Source of the DNA: JANMJD01 sp963828405
GTDB taxonomy: Bacteria > Actinomycetota > Acidimicrobiia > Acidimicrobiales > Ilumatobacteraceae
Length of the DNA stretch: 18,314 nucleotides
Assembly (NCBI GenBank): GCA_963828405.1
Contig: CAWHEG010000022.1
Coordinates: 1 to 18,314, forward strand
Direction: 5' to 3'
Shown: in pieces, positions 1 to 8,700 of the stretch
How the letters are laid out: each line of letters opens with the position of its first letter
How positions within the stretch are numbered: the stretch's first letter is position 1
Translations under genes and position numbers: made by a program
The notes under the pieces: model-generated
Database searches by the model: none
Told to the model about the DNA's origin: nothing
The model's input: only the letters and a program-made list of their open reading frames with translations

Positions 1-450
1 GGGTGGACCGATCCGCTGGTACGCAGTCATCCATCACGGCCTCGACCCGGTCACAGGTCGACGCTCGGCAGAGTGAAGATCTGCCAACTGAAGATCCAAC
101 AGATCGAGTCGCTCTACGAATCGAAGCTGCGTCCAACCGATGGCAGCCGTCCGCTGTCCGCGAAGTCGGTGCTGGAGTTGCACGTCATCATCCGTGGTGT
201 GCTCGCCGACGCCCATCGCAAAGGCGTCGTGAGCCGCAACGTCGCCGCCCTCGCCGCCGCGCCGAAGCTGCGCGCTATCCCACCCGTCGAGCCGCGGGCG
301 TGGACGGAAGACCAGCTCAAGCTATTTCTTCGGGCCGCGGCCGGCCATCGGTTCTACCCTGCGTTTCGGCTCGCAGCCAGCACCGGCATGCGTCGCAGCG
401 AACTTCTCGGGCTGAAATGGTCTGACGTCGATTGGAAGCGGGGCACCGTC
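1..450 (+). pseudogene. Tyrosine recombinase (phage-type integrase), 5'-cut, internally deleted and truncated
   Basis: Integrases of this family cut and rejoin DNA at att sites using a catalytic tyrosine. The first 75 bases read as the N-terminal arm-binding motif (WYAVIHHGLDPVTGRR) and then hit a stop. A second open frame from about position 73 carries the core-binding SAM-like domain (LKIQQIESLYESKL, then SAKSVLELHVIIRGVLADA) and the start of the catalytic domain, with the box I arginine in TGMRRSELLGLKWSDVDW. Roughly 80 residues expected between these parts are missing. After about position 450 the frame no longer resembles an integrase, so the HxxR and tyrosine motifs are absent. The gene also begins outside the window. 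It is a dead remnant, and its position next to the tRNA fragment at 640-681 fits an old integrative element. Family assignment is firm; the exact 3' limit is approximate. Confidence 0.75.
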
Positions 451-514
451 TCAAACGCCCGCGGACTCGTCGCGATCGCCCTGGATGTTCCCCGCCGACG
501 ACGGTGGGCCCACC

Positions 515-638
515 CACCCCGGGCATACCCGAACCGGGCCTCGATCTCGTACCGGTGCGGGTTCCTGTTGCGCAGCCAATCGTTGTAGCGCTGCCACTGC
601 GCCTGGGCGCTCTTGTAGCGCTTCTCCCGATCGAGCAG
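515..638 (-). pseudogene. Remnant resembling a predicted nucleotidyltransferase
   Basis: Read on the minus strand from 638, one frame gives about 38 residues with protein-like composition: DREKRYKSAQAQWQRYNDW, then LRNRNPHRYEIEARFGY. The pattern of a tryptophan-rich helix followed by RNP-R-x-x-x-E-x-R-x-GY resembles the segment before the D-x-KH-x-x-H-LVR motif in COG3541-like predicted nucleotidyltransferases. The similarity stops after FGY at about 527, where the expected DTKHA-type continuation is missing. It has no start and no catalytic GS...D.D motif, so it cannot work as an enzyme. It abuts the tRNA fragment. The family call is from memory of the motif and is tentative. Confidence 0.35.
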
Positions 639-639
639 G

Positions 640-681
640 TGGCGGGGACAGGATTTGAACCTGTGACCTTCGGGTTATGAG
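640..681 (-). other. 3' half of a tRNA-Met-like (CAT) gene, probable att site scar
   Basis: On the minus strand this reads anticodon CAT in a CTCATAA loop, the 3' anticodon stem CCCGA, variable bases AGGTC, a perfect 5-bp T stem (ACAGG/CCTGT) around TTCAAAT, the 3' acceptor strand CCCCGCC and a discriminator A followed by CC but not CCA. The 5' side of the anticodon stem and the D arm are absent: upstream bases do not pair with CCCGA. Integrative elements commonly insert into tRNA 3' ends and leave such copies, and an integrase remnant lies just to the left. It is not a functional tRNA gene. Whether it is attL or attR cannot be decided because no second copy lies in the window. Confidence 0.7.
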
Positions 682-727
682 CGAGGCCAGGCTCCGCAAG
701 CGGTTGATTCCATGGGCAAGGGCGATG

Positions 728-796
728 CCCGAGAATGTCTCGGGAGATTGCCCGAAGATGTCTGATAGAAGGACCCGAAGATGTCTGATAGGGGTA
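728..796. repeat. Three iterated 23-bp repeats upstream of the DUF4143-type ATPase
   Basis: Units start at 728, 751 and 774 with an exact 23-bp period. The last two begin with the same 18 bases (CCCGAAGATGTCTGATAG). The first shares 11 of the opening 13 bases (CCCGAGAATGTCT) and itself forms a perfect 7-bp inverted repeat, CCCGAGA-ATG-TCTCGGG, at 728-744. The array ends 10 bases before the GTG start at 807, and its last bases provide the purine-rich ribosome-binding region. The layout suggests an operator or protein-binding array; a repeat left by a mobile element is the alternative. Confidence 0.6.
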
Positions 797-806
797 GGGT
801 TGCTAC

Positions 807-2097
807 GTGGCCATCGAGACGCTGCGAGCAGCTTCCTACCGTCGGCGGGTGGTCGACTTCGAACTGGACGAGTTGCTGGTCGGCGCGGGTGCCGTGTCGC
901 TCGAGGGCGCCAAGGGTGTTGGTAAGAGTGCGACAGCCGCCGAACGCGTTGACGCCGAGTTCAGGTTGGAGTCTCCAGCCGTACGCATTCTGGTCGAGGC
1001 CGATCCGTCCCGGCTTCTCGACGGACGACGGGTCCTGCTCGACGAGTGGCAGCACCTCCCGTTCACCTGGGATCTCGTCCGGCGCGCCGTCGATGCCGGC
1101 GCGGCTCCCGGCCAGTTCCTGCTCACAGGATCGGCCTCGCTCGCCGACCCGGGGCGGCACTCAGGAGCCGGTCGCATTCTGCGGATGCGGATGCGGCCGC
1201 TCGCGCTGTCCGAACGCGGCTACCAGGCCTCGGTCAGCTTGGCCGAGCTGCTTGACGGGCGACGTCCCCGGATCAGCGGCGACGCAGCGGCGGATCTCGC
1301 GACGTACGCGTCGGAGATCGTCGCCTCCGGTTTCCCGGGTCTGGCGCAAGTCCCCGCCTCGGGTTCGGCGTGCACAACTCGACAGCTATGTGGAACGAGT
1401 CGTCGATCGAGACATCGACGACCTCGGATCGAGGATCCGCAATCCGGCCGCGTTGAAGCGCTGGATGAGCGCCTACGGCGCAGCCACCGCAACGACGACG
1501 ACGTACAAGAAGATTGCCGAGGCCGCGAGTCCAGGTACCGGGGAGTCTCCAGCGCGCTCGACCCTGACCGCGTATCGGGACGCACTCGAACGGCTGTTCA
1601 TCGTCGACCCGGTGCCGGGTTGGTTGCCGACTCGCTCCCACCTCAATGAACTGGCTGCGTCGCCCAAACACCACCTCGCCGACCCTGCGCTCGCTGTTGC
1701 TCTCCTCGGCCTCGATGAGGAAGCGCTGCTCGCCGGCGACGACCCGGTAGGTGGCCCTATGCGTGATGGACCGTTTCTCGGCGCGCTGTTCGAGTCACTC
1801 GTAGCGCTGAGTGTGCGCGTCTATGCACAACGGTCCGAAGCGCGGGTCGGGCACTTCCGCACGCACCGCGGCGACCGCGAGGTCGACCTCATCGTCGAAC
1901 GTCGCGACGGCCGTTGCATCGCGCTCGAAGTCAAACTCTCCCCGATCGTCGATGATGACGACGTCAAACACCTCGCCTGGCTGGCCGCCAAGCTCGGCCC
2001 AGACCTTCTCGACAGCGCGGTCATCACCACCGGCGCCCAGGCCTATCGGCGCCCCGACGGCGTCGCCGTGATCCCGGCCTGCCTGCTCGGCCCGTGA
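807..2097 (+). pseudogene. ATP-binding protein, AAA_14 + DUF4143 type, one frameshift
   Basis: Proteins of this family combine a P-loop AAA ATPase with a C-terminal DUF4143 region that resembles restriction-endonuclease folds. They are common in accessory DNA and their cellular role is poorly defined. The GTG start at 807 follows GGGGTAGGG. Walker A is G34-AKGVGK-S41, Walker B is VLLDE at 76-80 followed by WQH, and a sensor-like FLLTGSAS lies near residue 105. After about 182 residues the frame changes. The C-terminal part (AQLDSYVERVVDRDI to the stop at 2097) includes EVDLIVE and ALEVK, the D...ExK pattern of the nuclease-like fold. Removing one C from the C4 run at 1352-1355 joins the halves as PPRVRRAQLDSYVER, which reads naturally. 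The protein is therefore interrupted by a single base, either by real decay or by a sequencing error. Confidence 0.8.
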
Positions 2098-2210
2098 ACG
2101 CGTGGCGGAGCCTGAGCTGCGGCAAGGCCGCCATTGAGCTTCGACGAGTTCGGACGGGGTCTCGACGCCAGCAACTTGCGCTACATGCTGCTGTTCTTCA
2201 CGCCTTCGAG

Positions 2211-2235
2211 ATTTGTGACGCGCCGCGTCACAAAT
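2211..2235. repeat. Perfect 25-bp palindrome (12-bp arms, 1-base centre)
   Basis: The arms are ATTTGTGACGCG and CGCGTCACAAAT around a single C. It lies in the 218-bp gap between the ATPase stop (2097) and the metallophosphoesterase start (2316). No T-run follows on either strand, so it is not a standard intrinsic terminator. A dimeric repressor site or a small mobile palindromic repeat are the likely options. Confidence 0.6.
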
Positions 2236-2315
2236 GTCAGACCCCGAACGAGTCGATCGGCCGTCGACGCGGAACTCGTCGCCGGGACGGGACGCCGACC
2301 AGCCACGATAGGGCG

Positions 2316-2780
2316 ATGGAACGTCCGGCGTCAGCCCACCCCGAGGCGCGCCGCGTGCTTCTGGCCGGGGACACGCACGGCAACACGCCGTAGTGACGTG
2401 CCACCTCGCAGCGCTCGCTGCGGACAACGGCTGCGATCTGATCATTCAGGTCGGCGACTTCGGGTACTCCCCCAACCTGGCCGGCGGCGAGCAGTTCCTC
2501 GACGAGGTCAACTCGGCACTTGCACGTCACCGAGTCAAGCTGTGGTTCATCGACGGCAACCACGACGATCACGGCGCACTCGCCGCTCATCGCCGAGTCA
2601 CGGAGCCCGTGGCGATCCGACAGAACGTCTCCTACCTGCCGCGGGGCAGCCGTGTCCGGTTCGGGAGCCTTGTCTTCGGGTTCCTCGGGGGTGCGTTCTC
2701 GGTCGATTGGCGCGACCGCACCGGGGAAACAGTCTTCGGCGCGCGACCCCGCCGATGCCGTCGACCCAAGCTGCAGGTGA
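2316..2780 (+). pseudogene. Calcineurin-like metallophosphoesterase, frameshifted and shortened
   Basis: This family hydrolyses phosphoesters with a two-metal centre. The frame starting ATG at 2316 gives RRVLLAGDTHGNTP with the GDxHGN metal motif and then stops at 2393. The adjacent frame continues TCHLAALAADNGCDLIIQVG, DFGY, and later LWFIDGNHDDH with the GNHD motif. A lost G in the CCGTAGTG stretch near 2389 would join them as GNTPVVTCHLAALAAD. A second shift falls near 2725, after GGAFSVDWRDRT, and the resulting frame stops at 2780. The total of about 150 residues is short for the family and the usual later histidine motifs are missing. The motifs make the family secure, and the gene is broken. 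Confidence 0.75.
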
Positions 2781-2806
2781 GCGGCGGCGCTACGGATCGC
2801 CCCGCT

Positions 2807-2989
2807 TCACCCCGTCGCCCATGCGAGGTGCTCGAGCAGCGTGCCGGCGTCGGCGTTCATCGCATCGAACAAGTCCTTGCTGAGACGTTCGACAACGTCG
2901 CTCTCCTCGAACGTCAGCTCCAGATACTTGCGGTAGGTGCGCAGAACGCTGGCGATCGTGTCGGTGGATACGTAGTGGTCAGAGTGCAT
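2807..2989 (-). CDS. Small hypothetical protein (60 aa)
   Basis: An ATG at 2989 opens a 60-residue frame beginning MHSDHYVSTDTIASVLRTYR and ending LLEHLAWATG. It is mostly predicted alpha-helical and acidic. Third codon positions are largely G or C, as in the real genes of this window, which argues for coding. No clear Shine-Dalgarno precedes the ATG, and the frame stays open upstream to 3127 over sequence that looks non-coding. It could be the C-terminal remnant of a larger protein. I recognise no family. Confidence 0.35.
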   Translation of the reverse strand: MHSDHYVSTDTIASVLRTYRKYLELTFEESDVVERLSKDLFDAMNADAGTLLEHLAWATG

Positions 2990-2999
2990 GGCGAGTACC

Positions 3000-3273
3000 C
3001 CAAGCGGTACGACTGCGATCACCGGTTTCCACCACCCCGGGTGCTGTCCGGACTGCGCCGACCTCGCCGCGTTCCTCACCGATTTCACCCGCAAGCAGCA
3101 CGTCTGGCCAATGGCCAAGCGCGACACGACGCGAACACATCCATCGACGCATCGACGACGCCGAACTCCCCGTCACCCACCAGACTCGCCGAGAGCCCCG
3201 CCGAAGCGACTCACCAGTCGTGAATCCGTCCGGTGCGACGGGACTCATCCATGAATACCAACATGCCGCCTGA
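3000..3273 (+). pseudogene. Remnant of a C-terminal cysteine-containing region, resembling the tail of actinobacterial 2OG-Fe(II)-oxygenase-like proteins
   Basis: One frame gives GFHHPGCCPDCADLAAFLTD followed by a W-x-x-AKRD segment up to about 3125. The neighbouring frame then continues REHIHRRIDDAELPVTHQTR to a TGA at 3271-3273. The pattern C-x-x-C-x-x-L-x-x-FL, a tryptophan, an R-x-H-I helix and LPV-x-H-x-T-R matches a conserved tail I associate with oxygenase-like proteins of actinobacteria. A single indel near 3125 separates the two parts, and nothing of the catalytic domain is present. The assignment is by remembered pattern and is uncertain. Confidence 0.35.
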
Positions 3274-3356
3274 CCAGGCACGACCGAATCTCCGGCACCC
3301 ACACGCAACTCAGCGGCAAGCGCCGGAACCCGTCCACGGCAGACCGATCGGGAGCG

Positions 3357-3374
3357 CTTGCAGACGACGGCAAG
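3357..3374 (-). terminator. Weak hairpin just after the giant-protein operon
   Basis: CTTGC and GCAAG pair around an 8-base loop, beginning 8 bases past the stop codon of the last operon gene (3382). The stem is only 5 bp and no T-run follows, so it is a poor terminator candidate. No better one was seen between 3274 and 3381. Confidence 0.2.
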
Positions 3375-3381
3375 TGAGGGC

Positions 3382-5787
3382 TCAGCCCGTTCGGGTCAGG
3401 GTCACGATCTCGAACGAGTTGTAGTTGGTCGGATCCTGAACGACCGCCGTGATGACCTTGCCGTCGGGCGAGAACACCACCGGGAGCAGCGGCGGGCCAA
3501 CCGGCACGGTGACGCCGAGGTCGGGGCGGTTCGCCGGAGCGATCCAGAGTCCGACATCGGTGACGATGACGACGTCGGTGCCGTTCGGCGAATACTGCGG
3601 GGGCACGAAGGCGTCCTGACCGGAGAGGTTGAGCCGAAAACTTCCACCGGGAGGCGACATCGTCGACCTTCCCGACCCGTCGAGCGGCATCCAGGTCAAC
3701 CCATACAGCGGGGCGAACGGGTCAGGTTCCGAGGGGTCGGTCGGCGGGTCGGTCGATCCGTTCTGAGGGGGTGCGAATGGCGTGTACAGCACCACGGAGT
3801 CGTCTTGCATCTCGCTCAGCGGCATCATGTTGATGATCATCACCGCGACCATGAAGTCGGCGAGGGGCCAGGTTGCGAGCGCGACCTCATCGACCAGGAC
3901 GCCGTCGGCGAGCCGCGACTTGCGCACCACCAATCGACCCGGTATCGCCGCATTATTATCGTCCTCTGTCTGGGGAACCGGTCCGATCCAGCCCAGGTAG
4001 ACGATGTGTTCTGCATCCCGTGTGATCATGAAGCCGCCGTACAGACCGTCGCCCCCGAGAGCCGGTCCCAGCTGCCGCAGGGGCTGCACCCCGAGCGGAT
4101 CGAACTCCGTCACCGTGAACTGATGGGTCGGCGACTTGATGTCCATGACGACCGCAGCGATCGTGCCGGTCGGTAGAAAGCCCAGGACCAGCGTGTCGGA
4201 CACGGCCGTCGACGACCGCTTGGTGACGGTGTGGTCGGCGGCGATGTCCCAGACGAGCAACACCTGCTGGCCCAGCATCGCCAGGCGATCCACACCCGGG
4301 GTCACGTTGGGGGCGATCCAAACCGAAGGCGTCCCGAGCTCGTTCTCCGCCCCCGGGGGCCTCGGCCACTCCTGGTCGATCTGGGCAACGAGGGCCTTGG
4401 TGGTGCCATCGATGATCAGCAACGACGCGCTCGCGTTCCCGGCGAAGTCCTTGTAGCTGGCGCAGGCGACGTAGAGCAACGACGAGTCCGCGGGCTGACA
4501 GAACGCCGTCACCTCCGAGATCTCCGGCGAGTCGAGTTTTGCCGACGTGGTGAAGGGGAAGCTGACCAACGTGAAGGTCGCCGATCCGGCGGCGGTGGCG
4601 TCGTCGGCGGCCCGCATCGCCCGCATCGTGAACTCCGTCGCGGCGCTGACCGCCACCGGCGAGACCATCGACGTCGCCACGGCGTTGCCCAGCGGCGTGT
4701 CATGGGGAGCGACCAGTTCGAGGGTCGTCGGGTCACCGGTCGTCGACCAGCTCAGGGTCGGCGTCACGCTCTGACCTGTGGGGATCCACGACGGGTCAAA
4801 CGTCATTGCGCCGACGGTCAACGGCGCCAGCTTCTGGATGACGGCCGTCGCCACCCCGGGGGCGAACCCCGGAATGTTCTCCCAGCTCACCGACAGCTGG
4901 GTCGGCCCCGGCCGCAGCTCCGAGACGATGCTGTCGATCTCGAACTCCGCCACCGACCCGGCGCCGAGGATCGGACCTGTCTTCGGGCGCAGTGTCCACA
5001 CCGGATCCTCCCCGGACGGTTCCGGATCGACGGTCCAACTGGTCAAGGTCTGCGCCGAGGGCGACACCTTGATCTTCTGAGCCAGGTCACGGGTCGTCAA
5101 CGCTCCGCCCGGCGTCGACTCCTCGTAGAGGAACGACAGATGGAACAACGGCGGCTTGTTGGCGTCCCACGTCGGCGCGACGTTCGGCACGTCGGTGCTC
5201 AACTGCAACGACAACGAGTTCGATCGCGGCTGGGTGGCATCGACCGTCGTCACCACCGTCGACAACCCGCTCCCGAAGCCGATCTGCAACGACAGCGTCG
5301 GATCGCCGTCGGCGGTCGCCGACACCCGCGCTAGCGGCAGATGGGTGAATCCGTTGGGCACGTTGCCCAGCCGGCTGTAATCGACGATGAAGTGTCCATC
5401 CTGGGGCGGTCCGTCGACGTCGACGTGGGTGATGGCGAACGTCACCGATCCACCGGCGACCAACGATCCGGACGCGGCGGGCGTCAACGCCCACACGCCA
5501 GCGACCTGGGTCGCCACCCAGCCGGGCGCCGCGATCGTCAACCGGTTCACCTGGTCGGATGTCAACAGGTTGCCGAAGTAGAGGTACAGCGTGGTCGGGC
5601 CGGTCGGATCGCTCTGACCATCGGGCACCGGCGCGCCGGCGAACAGCGCCAGTTCGCCGGCCGTCTGGTTGCTGACCACGAACGACAACACGTTCACGGC
5701 CAGGCCGTCACCGATCGTCAACGCCGGCTCCCCCGCGGTGTTCGACAGCACGAACCCCACAGGAGATCGCCTGACCGTTGTGCTCAT
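3382..5787 (-). CDS. Inferred gene C2: 801-aa beta-sandwich/propeller-like protein from an internal start
   Basis: The start ATG at 5787 (residue 1252 of the long frame) is preceded by AGGAGAG with a 6-base spacer, the strongest ribosome-binding site on this strand. The protein starts MSTTVRRSPVGFVLSNTAGE. Residues 10-160 and 190-320 look like two copies of one beta module: each carries a W-x-L segment and then a G-S-V-x-F/E-F-x-I segment (SLVAGGSVTFAI; ILGAGSVAEFEI), and the second ends in SVSWENIPGF. An Ig-like module follows (about 322-407), then about 390 residues of repeated strands including SPNGTDVVIV and SPDGKVITAV, suggestive of a beta-propeller. Such modules usually bind other proteins or sugars, but no ligand or catalytic site can be read. 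C2 would be made either separately or as the C-terminal half of the fusion. Confidence 0.6.
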   Translation of the reverse strand: MSTTVRRSPVGFVLSNTAGEPALTIGDGLAVNVLSFVVSNQTAGELALFAGAPVPDGQSDPTGPTTLYLYFGNLLTSDQVNRLTIAAPGWVATQVAGVWALTPAASGSLVAGGSVTFAITHVDVDGPPQDGHFIVDYSRLGNVPNGFTHLPLARVSATADGDPTLSLQIGFGSGLSTVVTTVDATQPRSNSLSLQLSTDVPNVAPTWDANKPPLFHLSFLYEESTPGGALTTRDLAQKIKVSPSAQTLTSWTVDPEPSGEDPVWTLRPKTGPILGAGSVAEFEIDSIVSELRPGPTQLSVSWENIPGFAPGVATAVIQKLAPLTVGAMTFDPSWIPTGQSVTPTLSWSTTGDPTTLELVAPHDTPLGNAVATSMVSPVAVSAATEFTMRAMRAADDATAAGSATFTLVSFPFTTSAKLDSPEISEVTAFCQPADSSLLYVACASYKDFAGNASASLLIIDGTTKALVAQIDQEWPRPPGAENELGTPSVWIAPNVTPGVDRLAMLGQQVLLVWDIAADHTVTKRSSTAVSDTLVLGFLPTGTIAAVVMDIKSPTHQFTVTEFDPLGVQPLRQLGPALGGDGLYGGFMITRDAEHIVYLGWIGPVPQTEDDNNAAIPGRLVVRKSRLADGVLVDEVALATWPLADFMVAVMIINMMPLSEMQDDSVVLYTPFAPPQNGSTDPPTDPSEPDPFAPLYGLTWMPLDGSGRSTMSPPGGSFRLNLSGQDAFVPPQYSPNGTDVVIVTDVGLWIAPANRPDLGVTVPVGPPLLPVVFSPDGKVITAVVQDPTNYNSFEIVTLTRTG

Positions 5788-8700
5788 GCTGATCTCTCCT
5801 CTGTCGCCGCGGGCGCGGCTGGGGCGGAAAAGGTGTGACCCCGCTACGTCGACCAAGGGTGGCATCGGCGTGAGCCGCAGCCAGCCGTCGACGATGGTCT
5901 GTGGCGTGTCGTCGAAGGCGGCCCGCAGATTCGGCGAGGTGACCGCGTCGACCTGCGACCATCCGGCCGGGTCGGACGTCCGGGTGATCCACGACCACAT
6001 CCAGCCCGCCTCGGCGGGGACCGGCACGCGCACCCGGCCGGCGCCGGTGACCAGCGGGGCGACGAGGAACGGGACGGCGATGTGCTGGAGGGCGTCGGCG
6101 TACATCGCCGGAGGTATCTCGATGTCCTTCATCGGCAGGAGTCCGGTGGTGGCGTGCACCGAACACCGCGGGTCGACGAGCATCGTGACGACGGCGGGCT
6201 TCGAGCCCGCTCGTGGAGTCACGGTGACCGCGTCATCCGGAGGCGCGACCACACCATGCCCCGAGGTGTCGGCGGCCGCCGAATAGAAGGTTGCGTAGGT
6301 CGCGGTGCCGTCGTCGACGAAGTAGCCGACGAGGCCGTCGCTGACGTTGGAGATGTCGCCGAGGCGCACGGGGATGCGGACGTCGGCGAATCCGCCATCG
6401 GGACGGTCGGCGGGATAGGTCATACCGTCCCACGTCGTGACGGTGCTGCGCAAGGCGTCCCAGGACTCGTCGATACTGGCCAAGCCGTGCAGTTCGGCGT
6501 CGACCTGCGCCCGTACGATCGCCAACGGACGACCGAACAGCGCGCTCGTGGAACGATTCTGGGCCGAGCCCTTCGGGATGATCAGGCTCGCTGCCCGGTC
6601 GATCGCTCGCAACAGGTCGGTGACGAAGCCAACGGCGTCCGTCCTAGCGGCGATCGCCAGGGCGAACGCCCGCAGGTGCGGGTTGATGGCCGGGTCGCCG
6701 AAACCGGTCTCGATCGGGGCGAACATGTCGCTCGCCCCGGGAGCGCCCTGCCACAGCGGGCCGATGGTCGAGAACGCCCCGATCGCCGAGCCCCGGGCGT
6801 CGTAGATCATCAGGCTGGAGTCGAGATGGTTGAACAACACCCAGCCGCAGATCGGCGACGACGCCGGATCGCTGTTCGACTCGACCAGATCGTTGTCGGC
6901 CGCCAGCCAGCGGAAGTTCAAGCGGGACGGCTGGGCGAGTCGGGGCCGCAGCAGCACCGGCGTGGCACCGGCTGGATCCTGCGTCGGTCGCAGGCTGCTC
7001 GAGCGGATCAGCGCCCCGTTGTCGAGCCGGATGTCGCGGATCTGTCCGAAGGTGTCGACCAGTCGCAGGGCGAGCACGTTGAGTTGCCCGGCGATGATCG
7101 GGCGATAACCCCACCCCGGTTCGACCGCCGTCGTGTTCTGGTCCCCCACGGCCGTGGGCACGGTCAGGTTGGAGAACTCGACGCTGCGCGGACCGTCGGC
7201 CGCCACCGTCGCCAGCGGGTCACCGACCGGGATCTGCAGTACTTGGCGACGCATCCGCATGGCGGGTCGCAGGCCACCGAGCGCCTGGGCCATCATCGCC
7301 GGATTCGATCCGAAGACGCCCTGCAGGACCGCGTTGAGCTGCGGATCGACAGCGTCGTCGCGATAGCTCGACAGGTACTTCTGGATCTGGGTCGCGATGG
7401 CCAGCGAGGTGCGGCCGCCCAGGCCGACGGTGCCGTCGTAGACGTCGAAGATCGGCCCGGGTGCCGTGAGCGCGAGCGGGTCGAGATCGATGGCGTCGGG
7501 GTCGAGCCGATATCCGTCGGTGATCAGCGTCGTCGGATAGCTGCCCGGACTGGCGAGCGGGTGGTCGGGGATCAGCTCCACCCTCCACTGCAGCAGGAGC
7601 GGGTTCCACGGATTGGCGCCGTTCCAGAGCTGCATGCCCACCGGCGACGCCGGCCCACCCGAGATGGTCACGTCCGGGGGCGCCTGACAGCCGATCTCGG
7701 CCAGCAGCGCCTGCACCGTCGCCCTCGGTCCACCCGTCAACGGCGCGACCAGTGCCGGGGCGTTGGGCAACGGGGCGGCCAGCGACGCTGCCGGCGCCGG
7801 GGACTGGGGGGCCGCCAGAGTCCTGGGCGCGGAGTCGCCCGAAACGGTGGCGCCGACCCCGGCTTCAGGCGCTGCGACCGCCACGGTCGTGCGGCAGAGC
7901 AGCATCCCGTCGGGGGCGAAACGGCCGTCGCCACCGTGGCGAGCGGGTGGGGCCGCGTCATCCCCGGCGATGAGCACGACCGGGTCGGTGGCCACCCAGT
8001 ATCGCGGCGCCTCGGTCGTGACGAGTTCCAGATCGGTGCCATTGAGCAACTGCTCGACGGCCGCCCGGCCGTAGTCCGCGGATGCTCGCAGCGCCGTCGC
8101 GGCGGCGACGGCGGCGTTCAGCTCGGCGATTTCCGCCTCGATCAGCGGGAGCACATCGCCATCCGCATCGATGTCGTTGGGGCCGACGCCGTAGAGCAGA
8201 TCGATGTACTTCGTCCAGTCGGCGAAGATCTGCTGACGCCGCGAGACGATCTCGTCGTCGGCTCGGTCGGCCGCCGCCTGGGTGACGTTCAGCTCGTTCA
8301 GCTGGGCGGCCACCCCCGTCGGAATCGACGGGGGTGGCCGTGGCGCCGGCGACGACATGCCCACCGAACGGCGGGCCTGCACCTGCCACAGCGAGCCGCC
8401 CGGACGGCGGGCGAAGCCGTGTTCGTGCAGGTGCTCCTCGACCGATGCCAGGTCGGAGACGTAGTCGGGCAGGAGTCCGGCCTGCAGCGACTCCAACAGG
8501 CGTTCCACGTTCGGCAGGGCCCGCAGCGCCGGCCGCGTTGCCAACAGCGCCGAGATGGCCTCGACCCGGTTGTTGCCGATCGCCGCGACGAGGCCGTTGT
8601 CGTAAGGCGGCCGCGTCACGTAGCGCCGCGTCGGGTCCCACGCCACACCCTCGATGACCCCGCTGCAGACGGTCGACGTCGGCACATCGGCGGGGGTGGG

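Noticed and set aside
640..681. A complete tRNA-Met gene
   Set aside because: The acceptor 5' strand, D arm and 5' anticodon stem are absent, and the bases before the anticodon loop do not pair with CCCGA.
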